Part shown: in pieces, positions 1 through 7,349 of the stretch
Position numbering within the stretch: position 1 is the stretch's first letter
Layout: the number at the start of each line of letters is the position of its first letter
From: Chitinophagaceae bacterium UBA4412
Lineage (GTDB): Bacteria > Bacteroidota > Bacteroidia > Chitinophagales > Chitinophagaceae
Direction: 5' to 3'
DNA: 13,062 bases
Assembly: GCA_002400445.1 (NCBI GenBank)
Contig: DGQO01000179.1
Location: 1-13,062 of the forward strand
Notes under the pieces: model-generated
Databases searched by the model: none
The model's input: the letters and a program-made list of their open reading frames with translations, nothing else
Told to the model about the DNA's origin: nothing
Program-made: the position numbers and the translations under genes

Positions 1-2
1 TG

Positions 3-50
3 GGATTTCTCCTCATTATTGGCGGCGTAATGATGATGAAAAAGTTTTAA
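3..50 (+). CDS. C-terminal end of an unidentified membrane protein (partial)
   Basis: Only the last 15 codons and a TAA stop are inside the window. The frame reads a hydrophobic glycine-containing stretch (FLLIIGGVMMM) ending in KKF. This looks like a final transmembrane helix followed by a short positively charged tail. The next gene starts 33 bases later on the same strand, so the two may be co-transcribed. The family cannot be recognised from so little, and the other frames here are also short, so the call rests only on the membrane-helix look of this frame. Confidence 0.4.
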   Translation, partial: GFLLIIGGVMMMKKF

Positions 51-83
51 CGCTGGCAGCAACCAGGATATAAAAGTATCAAC

Positions 84-617
84 ATGAAAGCAACCTTATT
101 CTTCACCATACTCATTATCATGACCGGATTATATTCATGCTCCACTATACCTAAGGGTGCAGTGGCTGTGCAACCTTTTCACAAAGAAAAATACCTTGGT
201 AAATGGTACGAGATTGCCAGGATGGATTTCAAGTTCGAAAAAAATTTGAACAATACCACTGCAGAATATTCCCTAAAAGAAAATGGAAAAATTAATGTGG
301 TGAACCGGGGCTATAATTATAAAAAAGAAAAGTGGACAGAAGCCACGGGAAAGGCAAAATTTGTGAAAGATGAAAATATTGCGATGCTCAAAGTTTCCTT
401 TTTTGGTCCTTTTTACGCAGGCTATAATGTAATGGCTATTGATCCAGATTATAGATACGCCTTAGTAGCAGGGAAAAATTTAAAATACCTGTGGATACTT
501 TCCCGTGAGACAACAATACCAGTGGAGATAAAATCAAAGTACCTGAAAATAGCCAAGGGGATTGGCTATAATACCGCAGACTTAATTTGGGTGGAGCACA
601 CAAAGCTTGTAAAATGA
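84..617 (+). CDS. blc: Lipocalin family lipoprotein (Blc-like)
   Basis: Predicted 177-residue lipoprotein. The N terminus is a lipoprotein signal peptide: Lys2, a hydrophobic core at about residues 4-15, and a lipobox L16-Y17-S18-C19, so the mature protein should be lipidated on Cys19. Residues 39-44 (GKWYEI) carry the lipocalin G-x-W signature, followed by typical strands (NRGYNY, then a K-W-x-x-A-x-G-K-A repeat pattern, FFGPFYAGYNV, DPDYRYALV and LWILSR). Length and motif order match bacterial lipocalins of the Blc/apolipoprotein D type, which bind fatty acids or lysophospholipids at the outer membrane; ligand and localisation are inferred from the family. ATG at 84 is chosen because it gives the complete signal peptide; no clear Shine-Dalgarno site precedes it, as is usual in Bacteroidota. 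No functional link with the kdp genes downstream is visible. Confidence 0.9.
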   Translation: MKATLFFTILIIMTGLYSCSTIPKGAVAVQPFHKEKYLGKWYEIARMDFKFEKNLNNTTAEYSLKENGKINVVNRGYNYKKEKWTEATGKAKFVKDENIAMLKVSFFGPFYAGYNVMAIDPDYRYALVAGKNLKYLWILSRETTIPVEIKSKYLKIAKGIGYNTADLIWVEHTKLVK

Positions 618-629
618 AATGGCCAAAAA

Positions 630-692
630 ATGCCGAGTCGGCATAAAAGAATCGCTCCAAGCGAGGGAGCATAGTAGCATCCTAAGCGCTAC
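630..692. repeat. Three consecutive intergenic hairpins (REP-like or structured element)
   Basis: Three inverted repeats follow the lipocalin stop codon. The first, 630-644, is ATGCCGA-G-TCGGCAT, a perfect 7-bp stem around one base. The second pairs GCTCC (654-658) with GGAGC (666-670); a competing small stem is CGCT (653-656) with AGCG (660-663). The third pairs GTAGC (674-678) with GCTAC (688-692). The first palindrome is flanked by A6 on its left, so on the minus strand it is followed by T6, but no minus-strand gene ends here. A T5 run lies at 702-706, ten bases after the third stem. It may be a REP-like repeat, a terminator region for the lipocalin, or both. No second copy is in this window. 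Confidence 0.45.
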
Positions 693-786
693 AACCCACC
701 CTTTTTAACAGATCTCCGCTACATCATGCATATTATACCTTCTCCGTGCTTAATCATTCTATATTTACATTTCAAACTGGTGTGCA

Positions 787-2133
787 TTGAACAAAGTTTT
801 AATTATAGACGACGAAGAGAAACTACGAAATCTTCTTTCCCGCATCATCAGCATCGAAGGGTTCGAAGTGGTGCAGGCGGTAGATTGTAAAACCGGTCTC
901 AAAAGAATAGAAGATCATGATGTGGATGTACTCATCTGCGATGTGAAACTCCCAGACGGGAGTGGCATCTCCCTATCAAAAAAAATTAAAGAAAATCATC
1001 CGACAATTGAAATCATTTTATTGACGGCTTACGGCAATATTCCAGACAGTGTACAGGCCATTAAGAACGGCGCTTTTGATTATATCACCAAGGGAGATGA
1101 CAACAACAAGATCATTCCCTTATTGTATAAAGCAGCCGAGAAAGTGGCTCTCGCTAAAAAGGTCTCGAAACTGGAGAACCAGCTTTACAAAAAATATTCA
1201 TTCGAAAATATCATTGGCAAATCAAAGCCTCTCACTGTCACTATTGACGCAGCAAGAAGAGTATCAGCCACAGATGCTACAGTTTTACTCACCGGCGAAA
1301 CTGGCACTGGAAAAGAAGTATTTGCTCAAGCTATTCACTATGCGGGCTCAAGGAGCAAGCAAAGTTTTATAGCTATAAACTGTTCAGCTTTCAGCAAAGA
1401 ATTATTAGAGAATGAATTATTTGGCCATAAAGCCGGCGCTTTTACGGGTGCTGTAAAGGACAGTATCGGTATTTTTGAAGAAGCCAATAATGGTACCGTG
1501 TTCCTGGACGAAATTGGTGAAATGCCCCTGGAACTACAGGCTAAACTTTTACGAGTGCTGGAAAATGGTGAATTCTTAAAAGTTGGCGACAGTAAGGCTA
1601 CAAAAATAAATGTACGCATCATTGCCGCCACAAACAGGGACCTGCAAAAGGAAATTCTGCTTGGCCATTTTAGAGAAGACCTGTTCTTTAGAATTGCTAT
1701 ATTTCAAATTGCACTCGCTCCGCTGAGAGAAAGGATTTCTGATATCGAAGAACTCGCATCCTTTTTTTTGCAGGTCATCTCCAACAAAATGAATAAGAGA
1801 ATACTGTCGATAAGCCCGGAATATATCCAGGCTCTTAAAATGCATACGTGGAAAGGCAATATCCGGGAACTAAAAAATGTGATTGAGCGAAGCGTCATCC
1901 TCACAGACGGAACAGAACTCAACAGCTCTACACTCCCGCTGGAAATGCAACAGGATCTTACTCTTCCGGATAACGCCAAAATCCTATCTGCTTTTGAACT
2001 GGCCAGTGCAGAAAAAATACACATTCAAAAAGTAATGAACTACAGCAACGGAAATAAAACGGAAGCAGCCAGGCTGCTCAATATAGCGCTCACTACGCTT
2101 TACCGAAAGCTGGAAGAATACAAAATAAAATAA
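787..2133 (+). CDS. NtrC-family sigma-54-dependent response regulator
   Basis: The 448-residue protein has the full three-domain NtrC architecture. The receiver domain (about 1-120) has the acidic pair D8-D9, phosphoacceptor D52, T80 and K102. The AAA+ sigma-54 activation domain (about 140-370) has Walker A GETGTGKE at 170-177, the sigma-54 contact loop GAFTGA at 217-222 and Walker B ending in D241-E242. A Fis-type helix-turn-helix closes the protein (about 405-448, with NKTEAARLLNI then TLYRKL). It should therefore activate sigma-54 promoters after phosphorylation. The start is TTG at 787, since no ATG or GTG in this frame precedes the receiver strand KVLIIDD. A sigma-54-type promoter lies 116 bases after its stop, at the head of the kdp operon, and a histidine kinase lies at that operon's end, so control of kdp is the likely job (inference). 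It replaces KdpE, which is normally a short OmpR-type regulator. Confidence 0.93.
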   Translation: MNKVLIIDDEEKLRNLLSRIISIEGFEVVQAVDCKTGLKRIEDHDVDVLICDVKLPDGSGISLSKKIKENHPTIEIILLTAYGNIPDSVQAIKNGAFDYITKGDDNNKIIPLLYKAAEKVALAKKVSKLENQLYKKYSFENIIGKSKPLTVTIDAARRVSATDATVLLTGETGTGKEVFAQAIHYAGSRSKQSFIAINCSAFSKELLENELFGHKAGAFTGAVKDSIGIFEEANNGTVFLDEIGEMPLELQAKLLRVLENGEFLKVGDSKATKINVRIIAATNRDLQKEILLGHFREDLFFRIAIFQIALAPLRERISDIEELASFFLQVISNKMNKRILSISPEYIQALKMHTWKGNIRELKNVIERSVILTDGTELNSSTLPLEMQQDLTLPDNAKILSAFELASAEKIHIQKVMNYSNGNKTEAARLLNIALTTLYRKLEEYKIK

Positions 2134-2153
2134 CCTTTTCAAAACGATAGTAC

Positions 2154-2184
2154 AACCCTTTCAAAATGAAAGGGTTTTTTATTT
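2154..2184 (+). terminator. Intrinsic terminator of the response-regulator gene
   Basis: AACCCTTTC (2154-2162) and GAAAGGGTT (2168-2176) form a perfect 9-bp stem with a 5-base loop (AAAAT), followed by a T-rich tract to 2184. It starts 21 bases after the regulator's stop codon. It separates that gene from the kdp operon, which then needs its own promoter. Confidence 0.9.
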
Positions 2185-2248
2185 AGGGAAACCGATCCTT
2201 AGAGGTTAAATCCTTTACGGACGGCTATTTCCTGCATCTCCGGCATAA

Positions 2249-2264
2249 TGGGCCATCAATTGCA
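2249..2264 (+). promoter_or_regulatory. Predicted sigma-54 (-24/-12) promoter of the kdp operon
   Basis: TGGGCCATCAATTGCA matches the sigma-54 consensus TGGCACG-N4-TTGCW at the essential positions. TGG opens the -24 element (GG at 2250-2251), TTGCA forms the -12 element (GC at 2262-2263), and the GG-to-GC spacing is exactly canonical. Positions 4, 5 and 7 of the consensus are not matched. Transcription would start near 2275, about 17 bases before the first small ORF. The site lies after the terminator of an NtrC-type activator gene and before kdp. No convincing paired activator sites were seen between 2185 and 2248. The only candidates are a direct repeat of ATCCTT (2195-2200 and 2210-2215) and an imperfect dyad spanning 2192-2226. 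Confidence 0.75.
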
Positions 2265-2291
2265 AAAACACTTGCAAACAAATACATTTTT

Positions 2292-2375
2292 ATGCTCGCT
2301 ATCCTTTTAATCGGCGCTGGGTTGCTCTGCTTCTGGCTATTCTTTAAGACCGTAAACTTTTTTGAAAAAATATAA
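2292..2375 (+). CDS. 27-residue single-span membrane micropeptide before kdpF
   Basis: An ATG-to-TAA frame of 28 codons encodes a hydrophobic segment (MLAILLIGAGLLCFWLFF) followed by a short tail, KTVNFFEKI. The shape is one transmembrane helix with a Lys at its end and an amphipathic C terminus. It is not KdpF, which follows 19 bases later with its own recognisable sequence. It lies first behind the predicted sigma-54 promoter and before kdpF in the same direction, so it would be the first protein of the kdp transcript. I do not recognise a named family. A role as an accessory subunit or modulator of the KdpFABC complex is only inferred from position and shape. No Shine-Dalgarno site is visible, as for the neighbouring genes. 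Confidence 0.6.
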   Translation: MLAILLIGAGLLCFWLFFKTVNFFEKI

Positions 2376-2394
2376 ACCCTTAAACAGAAATATT

Positions 2395-2475
2395 ATGATG
2401 ACCATCCTTTTTGCCGTAGCAGTGCTGGTATTTATCTACCTGGTTTATGTACTGCTTAAACCTGAAAATTTTTAA
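2395..2475 (+). CDS. kdpF: KdpF, small membrane subunit of the K+-transporting ATPase
   Basis: The 26-residue peptide is one transmembrane helix and ends in the hallmark KdpF tail: YLVYVLLKPENF here, against the family pattern Y-L-x-Y-x-L-L-x-P-E-x-F. KdpF sits in the membrane at the KdpA side of the KdpFABC complex and stabilises it. Two ATGs are adjacent (2395 and 2398), and either could be the start. kdpA begins 17 bases after its stop, as expected for the usual kdpF-A-B-C order. Confidence 0.85.
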   Translation: MMTILFAVAVLVFIYLVYVLLKPENF

Positions 2476-2492
2476 TCTTAAAATCAACACAA

Positions 2493-4205
2493 ATGAATAC
2501 TGAAATGACAGGTATTATCGCTTGCTTTTTACTTACGGTTATCATTGCTTTTCCGCTGGGGAAATATATAGCCAAAGTATTTAAGGGCGAAAAAACCTTT
2601 ACAGATTTTCTTAATCCCCTGGAGCGTTTTATATTTCGCTTTTGTGGTATTGATCCTAAACAGGAAATGAGCTGGAAACAACACTTGGTAGCTTTACTTT
2701 CCATTAACATGATCTGGTTTGTTTATGCTTTTATCATTTTAATTTTTCAGGGAAATTTATTTTTAAATCCCGATGGAAATCCGGGTATGTCTCCCGATCT
2801 ATCTTTTAATACCGCCATCAGTTTTTTAGTGAATTGCAATCTGCAACATTACTCCGGCGAAACGGGCTTAACCTATCTGAGCCAACTGCTGGTAATTGCC
2901 TTCTTACAATTTGTTTCTGCGGCAACAGGTATTGCAGCAGTAGTAGTTTTATTCCGTGCCTTTGCCGGAAAAACTACTGATCAGTTAGGAAACTTCTTTG
3001 TTTTTTTTACAAAAAGTATTACCAGGATTTTAATACCATTAAGTATTTTGGTTGCTACTATATTAGTTTTTAATGGCACACCTGCAAGTTTTGATGGGAA
3101 AGATAGTATTGTAAACTTACAAGGAGACAGCGTGCAAGTTTCGAGGGGGCCGGCTGCAGGAATGATTGCCATCAAACACCTTGGAACCAATGGTGGTGGG
3201 TGGTTTGGTGTTAATAGTGCCCATCCTTTAGAGAACCCTAACTACCTTACTAACATGGTGGAAATTATTGCTCAGGTAATTATTCCGGTTGCGCTGATTT
3301 TTGCCTTCGGATTTTTTATAAAAAGAAAAAAATTCGCCCACATCGTTTTTGGAGTTATGACGGTGGGCATGCTGGTCTTTATGGTGCCTAACATTATTTC
3401 AGAGGCAAGTGGTAGCCCGGCACTGGCCAGCATGAACCTGGCAGATAAAGCAGCCATGGAAGGAAAGGAAGTACGCTTTGGTGTGGCTGCATCTGCCTAC
3501 TGGCAAGTGATGACAACTATTATATCTACAGGTTCGGTTAACTCCATGCATGATAGTTCTATGCCGCTTTCCGGAGGTATTCAAATGCTGGGCATGATGA
3601 CAAATAGTTTCTATGGCGGTGTAGGCGTTGGGATATTAAATTATTTCATCTTCATCATAATTGCTGTATTTATATCCGGCTTAATGGTAGGGCGTACGCC
3701 GGAATTTATGGGCAGAAAAATTGAAGCCAGAGAAATTAAGATTGCTTCACTAATAGCCTTGCTGCATCCTTTCCTTATTTTGGCAGGAGCTGCCTTATCC
3801 TCCTATACCCTGGTAAATAATGGTGATGCAGCATGGGCTGTACCTCCCGGCTCCTGGTTAAACAATCCCGGCAGTCATGGTTTTTCTGAAATGTTGTATG
3901 AATATACTTCCGCTGCCGCTAATAATGGATCGGGCTTCGAAGGCCTGGGAGATGGAAATTTTTTCTGGAATGTTACCACAGGGTTTGTATTGATTCTTGG
4001 AAGATTCCTTCCAATCATTGGCCCGGTGGCCATTGCAGGATTACTGGCCAGTAAAAAGTTTATCCCGGAATCTGCCGGAACACTAAAAACGGATACAGTA
4101 ACCTTTGGAATTATGACCTATGCGGTGATTATGATTATAGCTGCCCTTGCATTTTTCCCAGCCTTAACCTTAGGACCAATTGCTGAATTCTTTGGAATGA
4201 GGTAG
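2493..4205 (+). CDS. kdpA: KdpA, K+-channel-like subunit of the Kdp ATPase
   Basis: The 570-residue integral membrane protein is about the usual length (E. coli KdpA has 557). It is the subunit that selects and conducts K+ and is related to K+ channels, with four pore loops. Three of the filter regions are clear: NCNLQHYSGE with Q118 (E. coli Q116 position), GTNGGGWFG at 231-239 with G234 at the E. coli G232 position, and GSVNSMHDS starting at G347 (E. coli G345 position). A fourth, NNGSGFEGL, follows near the C-terminal third. Many hydrophobic segments agree with the ten helices of the family. It follows kdpF closely. kdpB does not follow directly: a 508-base gap containing a degraded insertion separates them, which is odd because the subunits are needed in equal amounts. 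Confidence 0.97.
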   Translation: MNTEMTGIIACFLLTVIIAFPLGKYIAKVFKGEKTFTDFLNPLERFIFRFCGIDPKQEMSWKQHLVALLSINMIWFVYAFIILIFQGNLFLNPDGNPGMSPDLSFNTAISFLVNCNLQHYSGETGLTYLSQLLVIAFLQFVSAATGIAAVVVLFRAFAGKTTDQLGNFFVFFTKSITRILIPLSILVATILVFNGTPASFDGKDSIVNLQGDSVQVSRGPAAGMIAIKHLGTNGGGWFGVNSAHPLENPNYLTNMVEIIAQVIIPVALIFAFGFFIKRKKFAHIVFGVMTVGMLVFMVPNIISEASGSPALASMNLADKAAMEGKEVRFGVAASAYWQVMTTIISTGSVNSMHDSSMPLSGGIQMLGMMTNSFYGGVGVGILNYFIFIIIAVFISGLMVGRTPEFMGRKIEAREIKIASLIALLHPFLILAGAALSSYTLVNNGDAAWAVPPGSWLNNPGSHGFSEMLYEYTSAAANNGSGFEGLGDGNFFWNVTTGFVLILGRFLPIIGPVAIAGLLASKKFIPESAGTLKTDTVTFGIMTYAVIMIIAALAFFPALTLGPIAEFFGMR

Positions 4206-4240
4206 GAATGTAAAATGTGAGGAAGGTGAAATGTGAGAAA

Positions 4241-4602
4241 TTATTCCAAATCTCTTTGGAGGCTTTTTATTAAACCATAAATTAATTTTCCAATGATATC
4301 TAATTCATTAATTAAATCAACAGATTTTTCATCAGGCACAAAACCGAGTTCTTTGCTTAAAAGAATAAAGGTATCTAGTTCTGTTAATTAACCAAGTGAA
4401 ATATGCAGAAATTGGACGAACTCTTTTTAGCTTTTCGGGCAGCACCTTCTGCAATATTTACGGGGATAGAAACAGCTGCTCTGCGCATTTGTGAAACAAG
4501 ACCAAACTTTTCTTCCGTAGGAAAATCTGAGCTAATGGAGTAAACGCTTTTTACAAATTCAAAACTCTTTATCCAGCAATTTAAATTTTTGTGTGGTTTC
4601 AT
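4241..4602 (-). pseudogene. Four-helix-bundle protein (23S rRNA intervening-sequence / S23 type), frameshifted
   Basis: Reading the minus strand from ATG at 4602, the first part (MKPHKNL, then FPTEEKFGLVSQMRRAAVSIP and NIAEGAARK) is a clear match to the N-terminal half of the four-helix-bundle family first known from 23S rRNA intervening sequences. The intact frame then runs into a stop after 72 residues. Shifting by one base in an A5 run (4424-4428 on the plus strand) restores the family sequence: EFVQFLHISLG, then an in-frame TAA (4388-4390), then LTELDTFILLSKELGF and further family-like sequence to a TAA at 4241. The total of 362 bases is one short of 121 codons, as a single-base deletion predicts. 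The restored protein would be about 120 residues, the usual family length. So there are two lesions, one frameshift and one nonsense change (TCA to TAA is a likely route). The gene opposes the operon in which it sits. Family function is poorly defined. Confidence 0.88.
4245..4268 (+). terminator. Weak terminator-like hairpin between kdpA and kdpB
   Basis: TCCAAA (4245-4250) pairs with TTTGGA (4255-4260) around TCTC, followed by GGC and then T5 (4264-4268). The stem is only six base pairs and A/T-rich, and GGC separates it from the T run, so it may not terminate. It lies 40 bases after the kdpA stop and overlaps the 3' end of the pseudogene, so it probably arrived with the insertion. If active it would lower kdpBC expression relative to kdpA. 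Confidence 0.25.
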
Positions 4603-4713
4603 AAAAATTAAATTTATTTCTTAAACAAACACCACTTCAAATTAACTACATCTAACATTTCACTAATAACATTTCACATTTTACCTATTACAATTCACTT
4701 AAATAAAATAAAG

Positions 4714-6759
4714 ATGTCTCAAAATAAAAAAAATAAATTGTTTGTTGGGGGCCAGTTAAGAGGCGCATTGCTGCAATCCTTTGTAAAATTAAACCCTAGA
4801 AAAATGTTTCGTAATCCGGTAATGTTTGCCGTGGAAGTTGGTACTGCAATAATGTTTGCCGTAACCATTTACATGATACTCAGCGGAGATACCAGGCAAG
4901 GTTCCGTAGGTTATAATATTACCGTATCCTTCGTTTTATTACTAACCTTATTATTTGCCAATTTTGCGGAAGCTATTGCCGAGGCAAGAGGAAAAGCGCA
5001 AGCTGATTCACTCAGAAAAACACGGGAAGAAACTCCGGCTAAATGGATACAGGTTGTGGGCGATACTTATGTGAATGAAATTAAAATTGTTCCTTCTTCC
5101 CAATTAAAAAAAGGCGATATGTTTCTTTGCGAAGCAGGCGATACCATACCTATGGATGGGGAAATCATGAAGGGTATTGCCACCATTGATGAAAGCGCCA
5201 TTACGGGAGAAAGTGCACCGGTGATAAGAGAAAGCGGTGGCGATAAATCCAGTGTAACGGGTGGCACAAAAGTTTTAAGCGATAGCATAAAAGTAAAAGT
5301 AACTACAGAACCGGGTGAAAGTTTTCTTGATAAAATGATTGCCCTGGTAGAAGGTGCCAGCAGGCAAAAAACACCCAACGAAATAGCTTTAACCATTTTG
5401 CTGGCAGGCTTTACCCTGGTGTTTGTATTGGTTTGTGTTACCCTTCGGCCCTTCAGTGAATATGCAAATTCACCTATTACCATTGCTGCATTTGTATCCC
5501 TTTTTGTTTGCCTTATCCCCACCACAATTGGTGGACTTTTAAGTGCGATCGGCATAGCCGGAATGGATAGATCCTTAAGAGCAAATGTGATTACTAAAAG
5601 TGGTAAGGCTGTAGAAACGGCCGGCGATATTGATACTTTGTTATTAGACAAAACCGGTACCATCACCATCGGAAACAGAAAGGCTACCAATTTCTTTGCC
5701 GCTCCTGGTATTGATGAAATACATTTTACAAAATCTCTTGTATTGAGCTCAATGGCGGATGAAACACCAGAGGGAAAATCAATTATTGAACTGGCCGGAA
5801 TCAATCCTTCATCCCTGCAGTTGGAACAGCCTCGCTTTATAAAGTTTACAGCAGAAACCAGGAGTTCAGGAATTGATTTTGGACAAACAAAAATTCGCAA
5901 AGGTGCAGCCGATGCTATTAAATCGATAGTAGAAAAAGCCGGTAATTTATATCCTGCAGAAATTGCCGAAAGAGTAAGCATCATATCCCGTGATGGCGGA
6001 ACACCGCTCGTGGTTTCGGAGAATAGCAAAGTGCTCGGTGTGATAGAATTGCAGGATATTATCAAACCCGGCATACATGAAAGATTCGAACGCCTGAGAA
6101 AAATGGGGATTAAAACAGTTATGGTTACAGGCGATAATCCCTTAACGGCAAAATACATTGCAGAAAAAGCAGGTGTAGACGATTTTATTGCAGAAGCAAA
6201 ACCGGAGGATAAAATGAATTACATCCGCAGAGAACAACAGGAAGGTAAACTGGTTGCGATGATGGGTGATGGCACAAATGATGCGCCGGCACTGGCACAG
6301 GCTGATGTGGGCGTAGCCATGAACAGCGGCACGCAGGCTGCAAAAGAAGCAGGCAACATGGTGGACCTGGATAATGACCCTACCAAATTAATTGAGATTG
6401 TGGAAATAGGGAAACAACTTTTAATGACAAGAGGAACCCTAACAACTTTTTCTATAGCCAATGATATTGCCAAATATTTTGCCATTGTACCGGCCTTATT
6501 TATCGTTTCTATCCCGGCTTTGCAACACCTGAATATTATGAATTTGCATAGTCCTGAAAGTGCCATACTTGCTGCGGTAATTTTTAATGCACTTATTATT
6601 CCTGCCCTAATTCCATTGGCTTTGAAAGGCGTTGCTTACAAACCTATTGGCGCAAGCGCTTTACTAAGAAGAAATTTGTTGATATATGGATTGGGTGGCG
6701 TTATTGTTCCCTTTATTGGAATTAAATTAATTGATATGGTGCTTGCACTTTTTATGTAA
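4714..6759 (+). CDS. kdpB: KdpB, P-type ATPase subunit of the Kdp complex
   Basis: The 681-residue protein matches the usual KdpB length (E. coli 682). It hydrolyses ATP and drives K+ uptake through KdpA. The actuator-domain motif TGES lies at 164-167, with S167 at the position of the inhibitory phosphoserine of E. coli (S162). The phosphorylation motif DKTGT starts at D312, the hinge motif GDGTNDAPA starts at 518, and the membrane pair D584/K587 in NDIAKYFAI corresponds to E. coli D583/K586. Hydrophobic segments lie near residues 36-60, 67-90, 225-245 and 255-285, and in the C-terminal 120 residues. All catalytic residues are present, so the enzyme should be active despite the insertion upstream. 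The ATG at 4714 follows an A-rich leader. kdpC starts 18 bases after the stop. Confidence 0.98.
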   Translation: MSQNKKNKLFVGGQLRGALLQSFVKLNPRKMFRNPVMFAVEVGTAIMFAVTIYMILSGDTRQGSVGYNITVSFVLLLTLLFANFAEAIAEARGKAQADSLRKTREETPAKWIQVVGDTYVNEIKIVPSSQLKKGDMFLCEAGDTIPMDGEIMKGIATIDESAITGESAPVIRESGGDKSSVTGGTKVLSDSIKVKVTTEPGESFLDKMIALVEGASRQKTPNEIALTILLAGFTLVFVLVCVTLRPFSEYANSPITIAAFVSLFVCLIPTTIGGLLSAIGIAGMDRSLRANVITKSGKAVETAGDIDTLLLDKTGTITIGNRKATNFFAAPGIDEIHFTKSLVLSSMADETPEGKSIIELAGINPSSLQLEQPRFIKFTAETRSSGIDFGQTKIRKGAADAIKSIVEKAGNLYPAEIAERVSIISRDGGTPLVVSENSKVLGVIELQDIIKPGIHERFERLRKMGIKTVMVTGDNPLTAKYIAEKAGVDDFIAEAKPEDKMNYIRREQQEGKLVAMMGDGTNDAPALAQADVGVAMNSGTQAAKEAGNMVDLDNDPTKLIEIVEIGKQLLMTRGTLTTFSIANDIAKYFAIVPALFIVSIPALQHLNIMNLHSPESAILAAVIFNALIIPALIPLALKGVAYKPIGASALLRRNLLIYGLGGVIVPFIGIKLIDMVLALFM

Positions 6760-6777
6760 AAACTAAATGAAAATAAA

Positions 6778-7341
6778 ATGAAAAAATTCTTAATGCCTTC
6801 AATAAAGTTAACGCTCGTAATGATTGTGTTGTGTTCGGTAATTTATCCCCTGATAGTTGCCGGCATTGCAAAAATGGCTCCGGGGCAGGGTAATGGAGAA
6901 ACGCTTTCTCAAAATGGCCGGGTTGTAGGTTATGAAAATGTTGGTCAAAAATTTACAGATGATAAATACTTTCAGGGACGACCTTCTGCAGTTGCTTATA
7001 ATGCAGCAGGTTCAGGTGGGTCCAACAAAGGACCTTCAAATCCAGACTATTTAAAAACAGTTAAGGAGAGAGTGGATAGTTTTTTAATGCACAATCCTGA
7101 TGTGAGCAAAGAAGAAATTCCTACAGATTTAGTAACAGCAAGTGGTAGTGGGTTAGATCCTGATATTTCTGTAGCTGCAGCAAAAGTACAAGTGAAAAGA
7201 ATTTCAAAAATCAGGGGTTTGGCGGTGGCAAAAATTGAAAAACTTATTGTTTCACATACAGAAAAACCTTTGGCCGGCTTGTTTGGTCCGGAAAAGATCA
7301 ATGTGCTTAAACTTAATATTTCTTTAGATAATTTAAAATAA
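6778..7341 (+). CDS. kdpC: KdpC, accessory subunit of the Kdp ATPase
   Basis: The 187-residue protein has one N-terminal membrane helix (about residues 7-31) and a soluble outer domain, the KdpC layout (E. coli 190 residues). Conserved family blocks are visible: the YFQGRPSAVAYN segment, the GSGGSNKGPSNPDY segment, and SGLDPDISVAAAKVQ in the C-terminal half. KdpC binds KdpA and KdpB and is thought to raise ATP affinity and assist assembly. It is complete and lies between kdpB (18 bases) and the porin gene (8 bases), so all three are probably on one transcript. Confidence 0.96.
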   Translation: MKKFLMPSIKLTLVMIVLCSVIYPLIVAGIAKMAPGQGNGETLSQNGRVVGYENVGQKFTDDKYFQGRPSAVAYNAAGSGGSNKGPSNPDYLKTVKERVDSFLMHNPDVSKEEIPTDLVTASGSGLDPDISVAAAKVQVKRISKIRGLAVAKIEKLIVSHTEKPLAGLFGPEKINVLKLNISLDNLK

Positions 7342-7349
7342 AATACAAA

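Larger units (their letters stand above)
4210..4684. mobile_element. Degraded insertion between kdpA and kdpB, bounded by an 11-bp inverted repeat
   Basis: The 508-base gap between kdpA and kdpB is far longer than the other gaps in the operon (1-base overlap to 19 bases). Its contents are a broken minus-strand gene (4241-4602) and short repeats on both sides. GTAAAATGTGA (4210-4220) is the exact reverse complement of TCACATTTTAC (4674-4684). Inside these lie related units: GTGAAATGT at 4226-4234, and the direct repeat TAACATTTCAC at 4653-4663 and 4667-4677, which has a 14-base period (twice seven). I infer an inserted small element carrying a four-helix-bundle gene. No transposase, recombinase or target-site duplication was identified, so the mechanism and exact ends are unknown. 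Confidence 0.5.

Noticed and set aside
436..672. Minus-strand 78-codon frame overlapping the end of the lipocalin gene
   Set aside because: It is mostly antisense to the lipocalin and starts inside the hairpin region. No protein-like conservation pattern is recognisable.
760..786. Promoter directly before the response-regulator gene
   Set aside because: TACATTTC (766-773) is close to the -7 pattern, but no TTTG lies 19-21 bases upstream and the start site would be only a few bases from the TTG codon.
4384..4602. Minus-strand 72-residue frame as an intact small gene
   Set aside because: Its last 13 residues do not fit the four-helix-bundle family, whereas the neighbouring frame continues the family sequence after a one-base shift. 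It is the front part of a pseudogene.
5067..6158. Long minus-strand open frame of 363 codons
   Set aside because: It lies entirely antisense to kdpB, whose motifs are complete. The translation is low in complexity (Ser, Ile and Pro rich) with no recognisable domain, so it is a codon-usage shadow.
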